64,000 bases of DNA. Source: Nocardioides mangrovicus. GTDB lineage: Bacteria > Actinomycetota > Actinomycetes > Propionibacteriales > Nocardioidaceae. The stretch is from assembly GCF_003674065.1 (NCBI RefSeq), contig NZ_RDBE01000006.1:124001-188000 (forward strand). Direction: 5' to 3'. The notes under the pieces are model-generated. The model searched no databases and was not told the DNA's origin. It saw only the letters and a program-made list of their open reading frames with translations. The position numbers were made by a program, and so were the translations under genes. This document shows positions 25,483 through 33,932 of this stretch, piece after piece; position 1 is the first letter of the stretch, and each line of letters starts with the position of its first letter.

Positions 25483-26328
25483 GTGGATCGATACGGGACC
25501 GACGTCCTCAACACCGACTGGCGGATGCCCAAGCGCGGTCGTGCCGTGGAGACGGTCGCCGACCTCGGGCTGGTGGTCGAGGAGGTCACCACCGACTGGT
25601 GCGGCGAGATCGTCAAGGTCGAGCGCGACCTCGGCACGCTGACGCTGGAGGACCGGCGCGGCAGGCACCGCACCTTCCCGCTGGGTCCGGGCTTCCTGCT
25701 CGAGGGCGTCCCGGTCTCGCTCGTGGCGCCGACGAAGGCCGGACCGGCCGCGCCCACGCGCACGGCGTCGGGCTCGGTCGCGGTGCCCGGCACGCAGGCC
25801 CGCGTGGCGCGCGCGAGCCGGATCTTCGTCGAGGGCCGCCACGACGCCGAGCTGGTGGAGAAGGTCTGGGGCGACGACCTGCGCGTGGAGGGCGTGGTGG
25901 TGGAGTACCTCGAGGGCGTCGACGACCTGCCCGCGCACCTGCGCGACTTCCGGCCCGGCCCCGAGCGGAAGGTCGGCGTGCTGGTCGACCACCTCGTCCC
26001 CGGCTCCAAGGAGAGCCGCATCGCCCAGGCGGTGGCCAAGAGCCCGGAGGGCAAGCACGTCCTGGTGGTCGGTCACCCCTACGTCGACGTCTGGCAGGCG
26101 GTGAAGCCGCAGCGGCTCGGCAAGAAGGCCTGGCCGGTCGTGCCGCGCCAGCTGGAGTGGAAGAAGGGCGTGTGCCAGGCCTGGGGCTGGCCGCACCGCG
26201 ATCAGGCCGACGTCGCGCGCGCCTGGAAGCACATCCTGGGGGGCGTCCGCGACTACAACGACCTCGAGCCGGCGTTCCTGGGCCGGGTCGAGGAGCTCAT
26301 CGACTTCGTCACGGGTCCTGGCGCGTGA
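25483..26328 (+). CDS. DUF3097 family protein
   Basis: A 281-aa conserved actinobacterial protein. Recognisable blocks: DRYGTDVL...WRMPKRG at the N-terminus, a beta-rich part with TLEDRRGRHRTFPLGPGFLLEG, and a Toprim-like segment IFVEGRHDAELVEKVWGDDLRVEGVV followed by VLVDHLVPGSKE and VGHPYVDVW. The E...D-x-D-like acidic pattern suggests nucleic-acid metabolism (inference). GTG 25483 starts the conserved part. Its last 20 bp overlap the 3' end of an opposite small gene. Confidence 0.85.
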   Translation: MDRYGTDVLNTDWRMPKRGRAVETVADLGLVVEEVTTDWCGEIVKVERDLGTLTLEDRRGRHRTFPLGPGFLLEGVPVSLVAPTKAGPAAPTRTASGSVAVPGTQARVARASRIFVEGRHDAELVEKVWGDDLRVEGVVVEYLEGVDDLPAHLRDFRPGPERKVGVLVDHLVPGSKESRIAQAVAKSPEGKHVLVVGHPYVDVWQAVKPQRLGKKAWPVVPRQLEWKKGVCQAWGWPHRDQADVARAWKHILGGVRDYNDLEPAFLGRVEELIDFVTGPGA

Positions 26329-26569
26329 ACGTCTCCAACCGCCGGTAGTCGTCGTCGGCGCGCAGCTCGCTCAACCGGCCCCACCGGGCCTGCACGCTTT
26401 CGGTGCTCCGGTCGCTCTGCAGCCACACCCGGTAGAAGCGACGCGCCCCGAGCGCGAGTCGACGCAGCAGGCCGCCACCATGGCGACGGCGCACACGCGG
26501 CGCCACGGGCGCCGGTTCCGGTGCGGACATGGCCTCCAGGTGCCGCTGCGCCTCGCTACGTCGGTCCAT
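26309..26569 (-). CDS. Small basic hypothetical protein
   Basis: An 86-aa frame, Arg-rich in the centre (RVRRRHGGGLLRRLALGARRF) with a conserved-looking C-terminus (VWLQSDRSTESVQARWGRLSEL). It overlaps the DUF3097 gene tail-to-tail by 20 bp. ATG start with ordinary high-GC codon use; no family recognised. Coding is plausible, not certain. Confidence 0.5.
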   Translation of the reverse strand: MDRRSEAQRHLEAMSAPEPAPVAPRVRRRHGGGLLRRLALGARRFYRVWLQSDRSTESVQARWGRLSELRADDDYRRLETFTRQDP

Positions 26570-26612
26570 GCCGACGTTCTACCCCCTCGCCGAGGGTCGC
26601 CAACCAGCCGGC

Positions 26613-27827
26613 TCACGGGTCGAGCAGGCGTCGCACCACCAGGTCGGCCAGCAGCCGGCCACGGCGGGTGAGCACCAACGACTCCTCACGCAGCTCCGCG
26701 AGCCCGTCGCCGACGATGCCGGCCACCTGGTCGCGGCCGGAGGCGTCGAGCCGGTCGAGCGACAACCCCTCGGCCAGCCGCACCTCCAGCAGCACCTGCT
26801 CGACGCGACGGGTCTCCGCGTCGAGCGCCTCACGGGCGTGGGCCGGCGAGACGGCCTCGGCCAGGCGCGCGGCGTAGGCGGCCGGATGCTTGACGTTCCA
26901 CCACCGCACCCCGCCGACGTGGGAGTGCGCGCCCGGCCCGACGCCCCACCAGTCGGCACCGGTCCAGTAGAGCCGGTTGTGCTCGCACCGGGCGTCGGGG
27001 CCGGTGGCCCAGTTCGAGACCTCGTACCAGGCCAGCCCGGCGGCGCCGAGTGCGTCGTCGGCCTGCAGGTACTTGTCGGCCAGGTCGTCCTCGTCGGGCA
27101 TCGGCAACACTCCCGAGCGCACCTGGCGCGCGAGCGCGGTGCCGTCCTCGACGATGAGCGAGTACGCCGAGACGTGGTCGGGCCGGCTGGCCAGGGCCGC
27201 GTCGAGGGAGGCCTGCCAGTCGGCACCGGTCTCCCCCGGCGTGCCGTAGATGAGGTCCAGGCTCACCTGGGCGATGCCGGCCGCGCGAGCCTGCTCGACC
27301 ACCAGCGACACCCGGTCGGGGTCGTGGGTGCGGTCCAGGACGGCCAGCACCCGCGGCACCGCGGACTGCATGCCGAACGAGACCCGCGTGAACCCGGCCT
27401 CGGCCAGCTGCGTCAGCGACTTCGGCGTCACGCTGTCGGGGTTGGCCTCGGTGGTGACCTCCGCACCGGGCGCCAGACCGAGCTCGTCGCGCACCGCCTG
27501 CAGCACGCGGGCGAGGTCCTCGGCGGGCAGCAGCGTCGGGGTGCCCCCGCCCAGGAACACCGTGGCCACCTGCGGTGCGCGGTCGCCCAGCACCCGGGCG
27601 GCGAGCCGGACCTCGGCCACCGCCTGGTCGGCGTAGGTCGCGCGCGAGGCGCCGGAGCCCAGCTCCTCGGCGGTGTAGGTGTTGAAGTCGCAGTAGCCAC
27701 AGCGCACCCGGCAGAACGGCACGTGGACGTAGAGCCCGAGCGGCCTCTCCCCCAGCCCGGCCAGGGCGTGCTCGGGCAGGGATCCGTCGGCCGGGGCGGC
27801 GTCGCCCTCGGGCAGGGTGCTGGGCAT
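26613..27827 (-). CDS. hemW: Radical SAM heme chaperone HemW
   Basis: A 404-aa radical SAM protein with [4Fe-4S] cysteines C39, C43 and C46 (CRVRCGYCDF). The residue two after the third Cys is Phe, the HemW pattern C-x3-C-x2-C-x-F, not the extra Cys of true coproporphyrinogen oxidase HemN. GGGTPTLL and the C-terminal HemN_C domain follow. ATG 27827 is chosen: an earlier start would read through a palindromic repeat. The lepA-hemW-hrcA order is the actinobacterial norm, here interrupted by about 6 kb. Confidence 0.92.
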   Translation of the reverse strand: MPSTLPEGDAAPADGSLPEHALAGLGERPLGLYVHVPFCRVRCGYCDFNTYTAEELGSGASRATYADQAVAEVRLAARVLGDRAPQVATVFLGGGTPTLLPAEDLARVLQAVRDELGLAPGAEVTTEANPDSVTPKSLTQLAEAGFTRVSFGMQSAVPRVLAVLDRTHDPDRVSLVVEQARAAGIAQVSLDLIYGTPGETGADWQASLDAALASRPDHVSAYSLIVEDGTALARQVRSGVLPMPDEDDLADKYLQADDALGAAGLAWYEVSNWATGPDARCEHNRLYWTGADWWGVGPGAHSHVGGVRWWNVKHPAAYAARLAEAVSPAHAREALDAETRRVEQVLLEVRLAEGLSLDRLDASGRDQVAGIVGDGLAELREESLVLTRRGRLLADLVVRRLLDP

Positions 27828-27841
27828 CAGCGGGTCCGGAC

Positions 27842-27927
27842 GTGCGCCAACTGCGCAGTTGCGCACTCGGCGCGCCGGGACCGACGGATCACGCGCGCCA
27901 TCTTCGCAAGTGCGCAGTTGGCGCAAC
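27842..27927. repeat. Palindromic element, family A, copy 4
   Basis: Arms 27842-27863 and 27905-27927 match over 21 bp with one mismatch, with the core GCGCCAACTGCGCA. It sits in the 108-bp gap between the acyl-CoA synthetase stop side and the hemW start, on a co-directional boundary, unlike most copies. If read in the hemW frame it would add a false N-terminal extension. Confidence 0.72.
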
Positions 27928-27935
27928 CCCCGGGC

Positions 27936-29768
27936 TCAGCCGTACAGCGCGTCGATCCGATCGGCGTTGTTGGTCTCGACGACCTTCCGCTTGACCTTGA
28001 GCGAGGGGGTGAGCTCGCCGGACTCGATGGTGAGGTCGTGCTCGAGGATCTCGAACTTCTTGACCGTCTCCCACCGGTTGAGGCCTGAGTTGAGCTCGTC
28101 GACGTAGCCCTGCACCATCTCGCGGCACTTCGGCGAGGTGACGATGGCGGTGTAATCGCCGCTGACGCCGTTGCGCTCGGCCCACTCCGCGATCGCCTCG
28201 GGGTCCAGGGCCACCAGGGCGATGCAGTAGTTGCGCTCGTTGCCGATCACCAGGAAGTTGCTGACGTAGGGGCACACGGCCTTGAACCGCGACTCGATGG
28301 CCGAGGGCGCGACGTACTTGCCGCCGGAGGTCTTGAACAGGTCCTTCTTGCGGTCGGTGATGCGCAGGTAGCCGTCGTCGTCGAGCTCGCCGATGTCGCC
28401 GGTGTGCAGCCAGCCGTCGACCAGCGCGGACGCCGTCTCCTCGGGCAGCCGGTGGTAGCCGTCCATGATGTTCGGGCCCTTGAGCAGTACCTCGCCGTCC
28501 TCGGCGATGCGTACCTCCTCGCCGGGGAAGACCGGGCCGACCGTGCCGAACTTGTTCTTGTCCGGGTGGTTCACGAACGCGCCGGCCGAGGTCTCGGTCA
28601 GGCCGTAGCCCTCGAGGATCACGATGCCGGCGGCGTTGAACCACAGCGCGACGTCGCGGTTGAGCGCCGCGGACCCGGAGATGAAGAAGCGCACCCGGCC
28701 ACCGAACCGCTCGCGCACCTTGGCGAAGACCAGCCGGTCGAACAGGGCGTGCTGGGCGGCCAGCAGCGGCGGCACCGAGCGGCCCTCGCGCCGGCGGGCG
28801 TCGACGTCGAGACCGACGGCGAAGGCGCGGTCGAAGATCGCCTTCTTCAGCCCGCCCTCGGCTTCGGTCATGGTCGTGATCCGGCCGTAGGCCTTCTCGA
28901 AGATCCGCGGCGCGGCGCCCATGAAGGTCGGCCGGACGACGGCCAGGTTGTCGATGATCTTGTCGACCCGGCCGTCCACGGCGGTCGGGAAGCCGCAGGC
29001 CAGCTGCGAGCACAGCAGCACCTTGCCGAACACGTGCGACATCGGCAGCCACAGGTACTGCAGGTCGTCCTCGGTAAGGAAGCCGTAGGCCTGGATCACC
29101 ACGCCCTCGTACACCCACGAGTCGTGGCGCAGCCGCACGCCCTTCGGCCGGCCGGTGGTGCCCGAGGTGTACACGAGCGTGGCCAGCGCGTCGGAGGGGA
29201 TCTCACCGGCGATGGTGTCGATCTCCTCGGGCTGGTCGGCCAGTCGCTTCTCCCCCAGCGCGGCCAGGTCGTCCAGGCCGATGACCCAGTCGCCGTCGCC
29301 CGAGCCGGTGAAGGTGACAACCTTCTCCAGCTTCGGCAGCTCGGCCCGTTGCTCGACGAGCTTGGCCAGCTGGTCGTCGTCCTCGACGAACACGAACCGG
29401 CACTCGGAGTCGGCCAGGATGTAGCCGGTGTCGTCGGCGCGCGTGGAGGGGTAGACGGTGGTCGTGGCCCCGCCGGCGCACATCACCGCCAGGTCGGCCA
29501 GGATCCACTCGTATCGGGTGGCCGAGGCGATGCCGACGCGCTGCTCGCGCTCGAGACCGAGCTCGAGGAGACCGGCGGCGTAGTGGCGCACCCGCTCGCC
29601 GACCTCGTCCCAGGTCAGCGAGGACCAACCACCGCTCGCAGCGGGGTCGGGATAGCGGTAGGCCTCGCGGCTGCCGCTGCGGCGTACCCGATCGAGGAAC
29701 TGCGCGGCGACGTTGGCCGGCCGCCCCTCGATCACGGAGGCGTCGTAGTCCTCGGGTCCGTGGGGCAC
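27936..29768 (-). CDS. Long-chain fatty-acid--CoA ligase (FadD15-like)
   Basis: A 610-aa AMP-forming acyl-CoA synthetase. The ATP motif LVYTSGTTGRPKGV, GYGLTETSAG, and the C-terminal hinge/lid HTGDIGELDDDGYLRITDRKKD followed by KTSGGKYV are all intact. It activates fatty acids for oxidation or lipid synthesis. It lies 28 bp after the MFS gene and probably shares its transcript. Chain-length preference is inferred from similarity to the long-chain clade. Confidence 0.9.
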   Translation of the reverse strand: MPHGPEDYDASVIEGRPANVAAQFLDRVRRSGSREAYRYPDPAASGGWSSLTWDEVGERVRHYAAGLLELGLEREQRVGIASATRYEWILADLAVMCAGGATTTVYPSTRADDTGYILADSECRFVFVEDDDQLAKLVEQRAELPKLEKVVTFTGSGDGDWVIGLDDLAALGEKRLADQPEEIDTIAGEIPSDALATLVYTSGTTGRPKGVRLRHDSWVYEGVVIQAYGFLTEDDLQYLWLPMSHVFGKVLLCSQLACGFPTAVDGRVDKIIDNLAVVRPTFMGAAPRIFEKAYGRITTMTEAEGGLKKAIFDRAFAVGLDVDARRREGRSVPPLLAAQHALFDRLVFAKVRERFGGRVRFFISGSAALNRDVALWFNAAGIVILEGYGLTETSAGAFVNHPDKNKFGTVGPVFPGEEVRIAEDGEVLLKGPNIMDGYHRLPEETASALVDGWLHTGDIGELDDDGYLRITDRKKDLFKTSGGKYVAPSAIESRFKAVCPYVSNFLVIGNERNYCIALVALDPEAIAEWAERNGVSGDYTAIVTSPKCREMVQGYVDELNSGLNRWETVKKFEILEHDLTIESGELTPSLKVKRKVVETNNADRIDALYG

Positions 29769-29796
29769 AGGTGTTCTCCTCGCTGAGTGGCGACGA

Positions 29797-31119
29797 TCAC
29801 GTCGGCGGTGACCAGACAGTAGCCGAGGGTGTCTCCCCCGACCTCGGCACGACCAGATCCGCTCTCGCCCGCGACCTCTCGGCCCACCGGGCCGCGGGTC
29901 CGAGCAGCAGGCCGGCGACCAGCATCAAGGCCCCGAGCACCCACCATCCCGGTGGTCCGATCCGCAGCGGCAGCACGGCGATCACCGTCGGCCCGACCAG
30001 GGCCGAGAGGGTCATCGCCGAGCCGAACAGGCCCTGGTACTGGCCCTGGGCGTGCTCGGGGGCGAGGTCGAAGCCGAGGACGAAGGAGGAGGCGGCCTGC
30101 GTGATCTCGCCGACGACCTGCAGCAGCAGCGCCGCGACCAGCACCAGGGAGGCGATCACCAGCCCGCCGCTGCTGCTCAGCCCGAACACGACGCACGACT
30201 CGAACAGCAGCAGACCGCTCACCGCGCTGGCCGTGATCGCGTGGCGCAGCGTCACGATCCGCCGTGCGACCGCCACCTGGCAGGTGACCACCACGACGGT
30301 GTTGAGCACCAGCAGCACCGAGACCAGCCACTTGGGGGCACTGGTGTGGTTGACCACCCACAGCGGCACCCCGATGGCGAGCATCTCGTAGTGCAGCGCC
30401 AGCACGGCCGAGAGGCCGGTGACGGTCAGGTACGGCAGGTCCCTGACGGCGGTCAGGATCCCCGCCGCCTCCTCACGAGGGGGCGCCGACACCTTCGGCA
30501 GGCCGACCGCGAGGAAGGCGCACAGCACGTAGCTGACGACGTCGATCAGCATCACCACGATGTAGGAGGGCCGGTCGTCGGCATGGAGCGCCAGCGCGGC
30601 CAGGGCCGTGCCCAGTCCCGTTCCGACGTTGGTCACCGCCCGGACGTAGGCCCTCGACACCGAGCGCTCGGCCCCGGTGGCCAGGGCCGCGATCAGCGCG
30701 TTGCGCACCGCCGAGGCACCCGCCGTGGCGAAGCTGAAGACGCAAGCCATCACCACGAATTGCCAGTAGCTGGTCACCAGGAGCAGCAGGCCGTCCGCGA
30801 TGCCGGCCAGCACCAGGGTGAGCACCAGGATCTCCCGCGGACCGCGCCGGTCGGCCAGGTGCCCGACGGGGATGCCGGCCACGAGCCCGGCGATGCCGGC
30901 GATGGAGAGGCCCAGCGCCACCTCGAGCACGGGAAGGCCGACGATGCGCGTGAAGTAGAGCGCACTCAGGGCGTAGAACGCCCCGTTGCCGGTGCTGTTG
31001 ACCAGGCTGAGGACCGCGATCAGCCGCGTCGGTCCCGGGGGCGGCAGCAGTCGCGACAGCCGCGACGTCGAGCGCGCCTGGTGCCGAGGTCCGGCGTTCG
31101 GAGGGTCGGCGGTCGGCAC
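29797..31119 (-). CDS. MFS transporter
   Basis: A membrane protein of about 440 residues with some 12 hydrophobic segments. The A-motif-like GHLADRRGPREI follows the second segment, and similar loops recur in the second half. I picked GTG 31119; a TTG at 31191 would add 24 polar residues and cannot be excluded. It is encoded just upstream of the acyl-CoA synthetase. Substrate unknown; drug or metabolite export is the usual family role. Confidence 0.82.
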   Translation of the reverse strand: MPTADPPNAGPRHQARSTSRLSRLLPPPGPTRLIAVLSLVNSTGNGAFYALSALYFTRIVGLPVLEVALGLSIAGIAGLVAGIPVGHLADRRGPREILVLTLVLAGIADGLLLLVTSYWQFVVMACVFSFATAGASAVRNALIAALATGAERSVSRAYVRAVTNVGTGLGTALAALALHADDRPSYIVVMLIDVVSYVLCAFLAVGLPKVSAPPREEAAGILTAVRDLPYLTVTGLSAVLALHYEMLAIGVPLWVVNHTSAPKWLVSVLLVLNTVVVVTCQVAVARRIVTLRHAITASAVSGLLLFESCVVFGLSSSGGLVIASLVLVAALLLQVVGEITQAASSFVLGFDLAPEHAQGQYQGLFGSAMTLSALVGPTVIAVLPLRIGPPGWWVLGALMLVAGLLLGPAARWAERSRARADLVVPRSGETPSATVWSPPT

Positions 31120-31202
31120 GGAAGGATTCTCGGCGACCAGGCCGACTTCCTCGCCCTCATTAGGCAACTGGACACCTGCGAAGGTGTGCAACGCTCGGTT
31201 GC

Positions 31203-31526
31203 ATGATCTTCATCGTCGTCAAGTTCGAGACCAAGCGCGAGTGGTCCGACCGGTGGATGGACCTCGTGGCCGACTTCACGCGCGACACCCGCGCCGAGCC
31301 GGGCAACCTGTGGTTCGAGTGGTCGCGCAGCGTCGAGGACCCGGCCGAGTTCGTGCTGGTCGAGGCGTTCACCGACGATGGCGCCGGCCCGCACGTCTCG
31401 AGCGACCACTTCCAGCAGGCGATGCGCGAGCTCGGCCAAGCCCTGGTCAGTCGACCCAGGATCGTCAGCCGTCAGGTCGACGGCGAGGGCTGGGACGAGC
31501 TCGGCGAGGTGCAGATGCCGGAGTAG
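31203..31526 (+). CDS. Antibiotic biosynthesis monooxygenase-type (ABM) protein
   Basis: A 107-aa dimeric ferredoxin-like ABM-domain protein: MIFIVVKFETKREWSDRW, TRAEPGNLWFEWSRS, EFVLVEAFTDD and the conserved DHFQQAMRELG. Members are cofactor-free quinol monooxygenases or heme-degrading enzymes; which applies is unclear. ATG start, divergent from the MFS gene. It ends 6 bp from the opposite-strand aldo/keto reductase stop, with a short GTAGCG...CGCTAC dyad across the junction. Confidence 0.8.
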   Translation: MIFIVVKFETKREWSDRWMDLVADFTRDTRAEPGNLWFEWSRSVEDPAEFVLVEAFTDDGAGPHVSSDHFQQAMRELGQALVSRPRIVSRQVDGEGWDELGEVQMPE

Positions 31527-31532
31527 CGCCCG

Positions 31533-32399
31533 CTACGACGCGGCCTTGTCCAGCTCGGCCAGATCCTCGGCGGAGAGCTCGATGTCACCCACCGCCAGGT
31601 TCTCCTCCAGGTGGGCGATCGACGACGTACCCGGGATGAGCAGCACGTTGTCGGCCTGGGCCAGCAGCCAGGCCAGACCCACCTGCGAGGGCGTGTGCCC
31701 GGTGCGCTCGGCCACGGCCTGCACCGTCACGTCGTCCACCACCTTGGGCATGTGCTCGAACGCCGAGCCGAGCGGGAAGTACGGGGCGTAGGAGATGCCC
31801 TGCTCGCGGCAGTACTCCAGGGTCGGCCGGTCGTCTTGGGAGAGCAGGCTGAACGCGTTCTGGACGGTCACGAGGCCGACGCTCTCGTGGGCCTGGCGCA
31901 CCATCTCCAGCGGCACGGTCGAGATACCGATGCCGGCGATCTTGCCCTCCTCGCGCAGGGCGGCCATCTCGGCGAGCTGGTCCTCGAGCGGCACCGCCTC
32001 GACGCCCTCGTGCTCGTCCATGCGCCGCAGGTTGACCGCGGCCAGCCGCTCCACGTCGAGCCGCTTCAGGTTGTCCTCGACGCCCTGCCGCAGCTGCGCG
32101 GGGGTCTGGCCGGGCAGCCAGTTGCCGGCGTCGTCGCGGAAGGCGCCCACCTTGGAGACGAGGGCCAGGCCCTCCGGGTAGGGCGCCAGCGCCTCGCGGA
32201 TCAGGTCGTTGGACACGTAGGGGCCGTAGAAGTCGGCGGTGTCGATGTGGTCCACGCCCAGCTCGATCGCCCGGCGCAGCACCCGCAGCGCCTCGTCGTG
32301 GTCGCGCGGCGGGCCCATCACTCCGGGGCCCGGCAGCTGCATGGCGCCGTAGCCGACGCGGTGGACCGAGTAGTCACCGATGACGTAAGTGGAGGTCAT
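31533..32399 (-). CDS. Aldo/keto reductase-family oxidoreductase with altered catalytic His
   Basis: A 288-aa TIM-barrel protein. Catalytic Asp53 (DTADFYG), Tyr58 and Lys83 (VSKVG) are present. The expected histidine of the tetrad aligns with Arg in VNLRRMD (about residue 125). NADPH site residues near the end (LIPGTSSIAHLEENL) are typical. The His-to-Arg change may shift activity away from ordinary carbonyl reduction, but variants exist in actinobacterial homologues. Substrate unknown. Confidence 0.85.
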   Translation of the reverse strand: MTSTYVIGDYSVHRVGYGAMQLPGPGVMGPPRDHDEALRVLRRAIELGVDHIDTADFYGPYVSNDLIREALAPYPEGLALVSKVGAFRDDAGNWLPGQTPAQLRQGVEDNLKRLDVERLAAVNLRRMDEHEGVEAVPLEDQLAEMAALREEGKIAGIGISTVPLEMVRQAHESVGLVTVQNAFSLLSQDDRPTLEYCREQGISYAPYFPLGSAFEHMPKVVDDVTVQAVAERTGHTPSQVGLAWLLAQADNVLLIPGTSSIAHLEENLAVGDIELSAEDLAELDKAAS

Positions 32400-32438
32400 G
32401 TCCGGTTACGTTACCCCGGTCTCCGCGCAGCGCAACCG

Positions 32439-33281
32439 CTAGTCCTGCACGGCCTTCGCGATGGCCACGCACCGCGTCGGATCCAGGTCGTCCGCGGCCA
32501 CCACCATGCGCAGCACCACCCAGTCGCGCGCACGGTCCTCGTCGAGCCCGGCCGCGTCGACGACGGCGTGGAACCGGGCCCGGGTGCCGCGCCGGACGTC
32601 GCCGGCGAGCTCGTCGAACCGGTTCCACAGCAGTGGCGCCACCTCGTAGTGCGGGTCGCCCGACATCGGCTTGGGGTCGATCGCCAGCCACGGCTCGCGC
32701 TCGGCGGCCAGCACGTTCTCGTAGTGCAGGTCCGTGTGGATCAGCGTGCCGTCGGTGGCGGGGTCGCCGGCGAGGTCGCGTGCGATCGACATCGCCTGCT
32801 GCACCAGCCGCGGCGGCATCGCGACCTCGGCGCGGGCGAGCTCCTCGGCCCAGCGGGCGACCGACGACGACAGCGTCCGCAGCTGCGGTAGCGCCGGCAC
32901 GTGCAGGCGCCGATAGAGGTCGCCGACCACCTCGCAGGCGGCGACGTCCCACTCCTCGCGCAGGTCGCGGTACTCCAAGCGCTCGAGCAGCAGCGCCCAG
33001 CGACCCGGGTCGGCCCGCAGCAGCTCGACCGCACCGTCGCCCGCCCAGCGCTTGAGGGCCAGGTGCTCGTGCTCGGCCTCGGGGTGCGGCACGACGACCT
33101 GGTGGTTGAGCAGCCCGCGAGGGACGAGCGAGCGCGTCGAAACCTTGAGGACGGCCGGGACGTCGTCGGCGGTCAGCACCGGGGTGACGACCGCGGTGCG
33201 ACCGCGCATCGGGGCACCGTCGACCCGCAGGTCCCACTCGGCGAGCAGGTCGTCGGTCAACGCCACGGGTGCCATCATCAC
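32439..33281 (-). CDS. Streptomycin-6-kinase-like phosphotransferase
   Basis: A 280-aa APH-fold kinase. HTDLHYENVL (catalytic Asp, Asn) and AIDPKPMSGDPHYEVAPLLWNR match the APH(6)/hydroxyurea phosphotransferase clade. The N-terminal MMMAP offers three possible ATG starts; the first is given. Actinobacterial genomes carry many such kinases, so resistance should not be assumed. It is followed, on its 5' side, by a 32-bp repeat array. Confidence 0.8.
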   Translation of the reverse strand: MMMAPVALTDDLLAEWDLRVDGAPMRGRTAVVTPVLTADDVPAVLKVSTRSLVPRGLLNHQVVVPHPEAEHEHLALKRWAGDGAVELLRADPGRWALLLERLEYRDLREEWDVAACEVVGDLYRRLHVPALPQLRTLSSSVARWAEELARAEVAMPPRLVQQAMSIARDLAGDPATDGTLIHTDLHYENVLAAEREPWLAIDPKPMSGDPHYEVAPLLWNRFDELAGDVRRGTRARFHAVVDAAGLDEDRARDWVVLRMVVAADDLDPTRCVAIAKAVQD

Positions 33282-33285
33282 GGCC

Positions 33286-33428
33286 GCCGAGGCGTCGCAA
33301 CCTCGCGGGTCACTGGCGCCGAGGCGTCGCCACCTCGTCAGTCATCGGCGCCGAGGCGTCGCATCATCCGCACCGTCGGGACGCGACGCCTCACCGGCCA
33401 CGACGCGCGACAACACGACGCCTCGGCG
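33286..33428. repeat. Repeat array, family C: three direct and two inverted units
   Basis: The 13-mer GCCGAGGCGTCGC occurs three times in direct orientation at 33286, 33318 and 33350, exactly 32 bp apart. It recurs inverted as GCGACGCCTC (33383-33392) and CGACGCCTCGGCG (33416-33428). The second half of each 32-bp unit is only loosely conserved. The array fills the 159-bp gap upstream of the phosphotransferase and downstream of the GNAT gene. No ORF seems real here. Confidence 0.72.
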
Positions 33429-33440
33429 GTTGCTCGGGTG

Positions 33441-33932
33441 TCACCCGCCGATGATCCACACGTCGGGCGGGATCTCCGGCTTGCCGGGCACCGGGCGCCG
33501 CTCCTCGCGCCAGCCGTCGGGGAACGCCTCGTCGGCGATGCGGCGCCAGAACGACGCGGCACGGGGGTTCTCCTCCTGGAAGGCGATCTCCCACGGCCCG
33601 GGGTGCCGGCGGATCGTCTCCAGCGCGAGGTCGCGACCGAGGCCGGTGCGACGCACCCGCCGGGTCACGAAGAACGCCATCATGTGCCACTCGCCGCGCT
33701 CCCCCGCCGTCACCAACGAGAAGCCCACCGGCACCTCGCCGCGCCCCTGACCCGGATCGGTCAGGGCGAGATACGCCGTCCCCGTGCCGCGGGCCCGGTC
33801 GAGGTGGTCGTGGGTGAACCGGCCGTCGGGACGCGGGTAGGAGTCGCGGAACTCCGAGAGGTCGTGACCGTAGGCCTGCCACAGCCACTCCAGCACCGGC
33901 CACTCGTCGTCACGAGCCGGGCGGAGGATCAC
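33441..33932 (-). CDS. GNAT-family acetyltransferase
   Basis: A 163-aa N-acetyltransferase-fold protein: [19 protein letters not shown] start, acetyl-CoA loop [13 protein letters not shown] (the R/Q-x-x-G-x-G/A pattern) at about residue 88, and [20 protein letters not shown] near the end. GTG 33932 overlaps the lepA stop by GTGA, so its translation is coupled to lepA. Substrate unknown. Confidence 0.82.
   Translation of the reverse strand: MILRPARDDEWPVLEWLWQAYGHDLSEFRDSYPRPDGRFTHDHLDRARGTGTAYLALTDPGQGRGEVPVGFSLVTAGERGEWHMMAFFVTRRVRRTGLGRDLALETIRRHPGPWEIAFQEENPRAASFWRRIADEAFPDGWREERRPVPGKPEIPPDVWIIGG

Noticed and set aside
27828-27926. N-terminal extension of HemW read from an upstream start
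   Set aside because: The extra 33 residues are encoded by the palindromic element and similar peptides appear wherever this repeat is translated; the HemW family starts near the ATG at 27827.
33286-33428. CRISPR array
   Set aside because: Only three units, a 13-16-bp conserved part, similar 'spacers', inverted copies and no cas genes.
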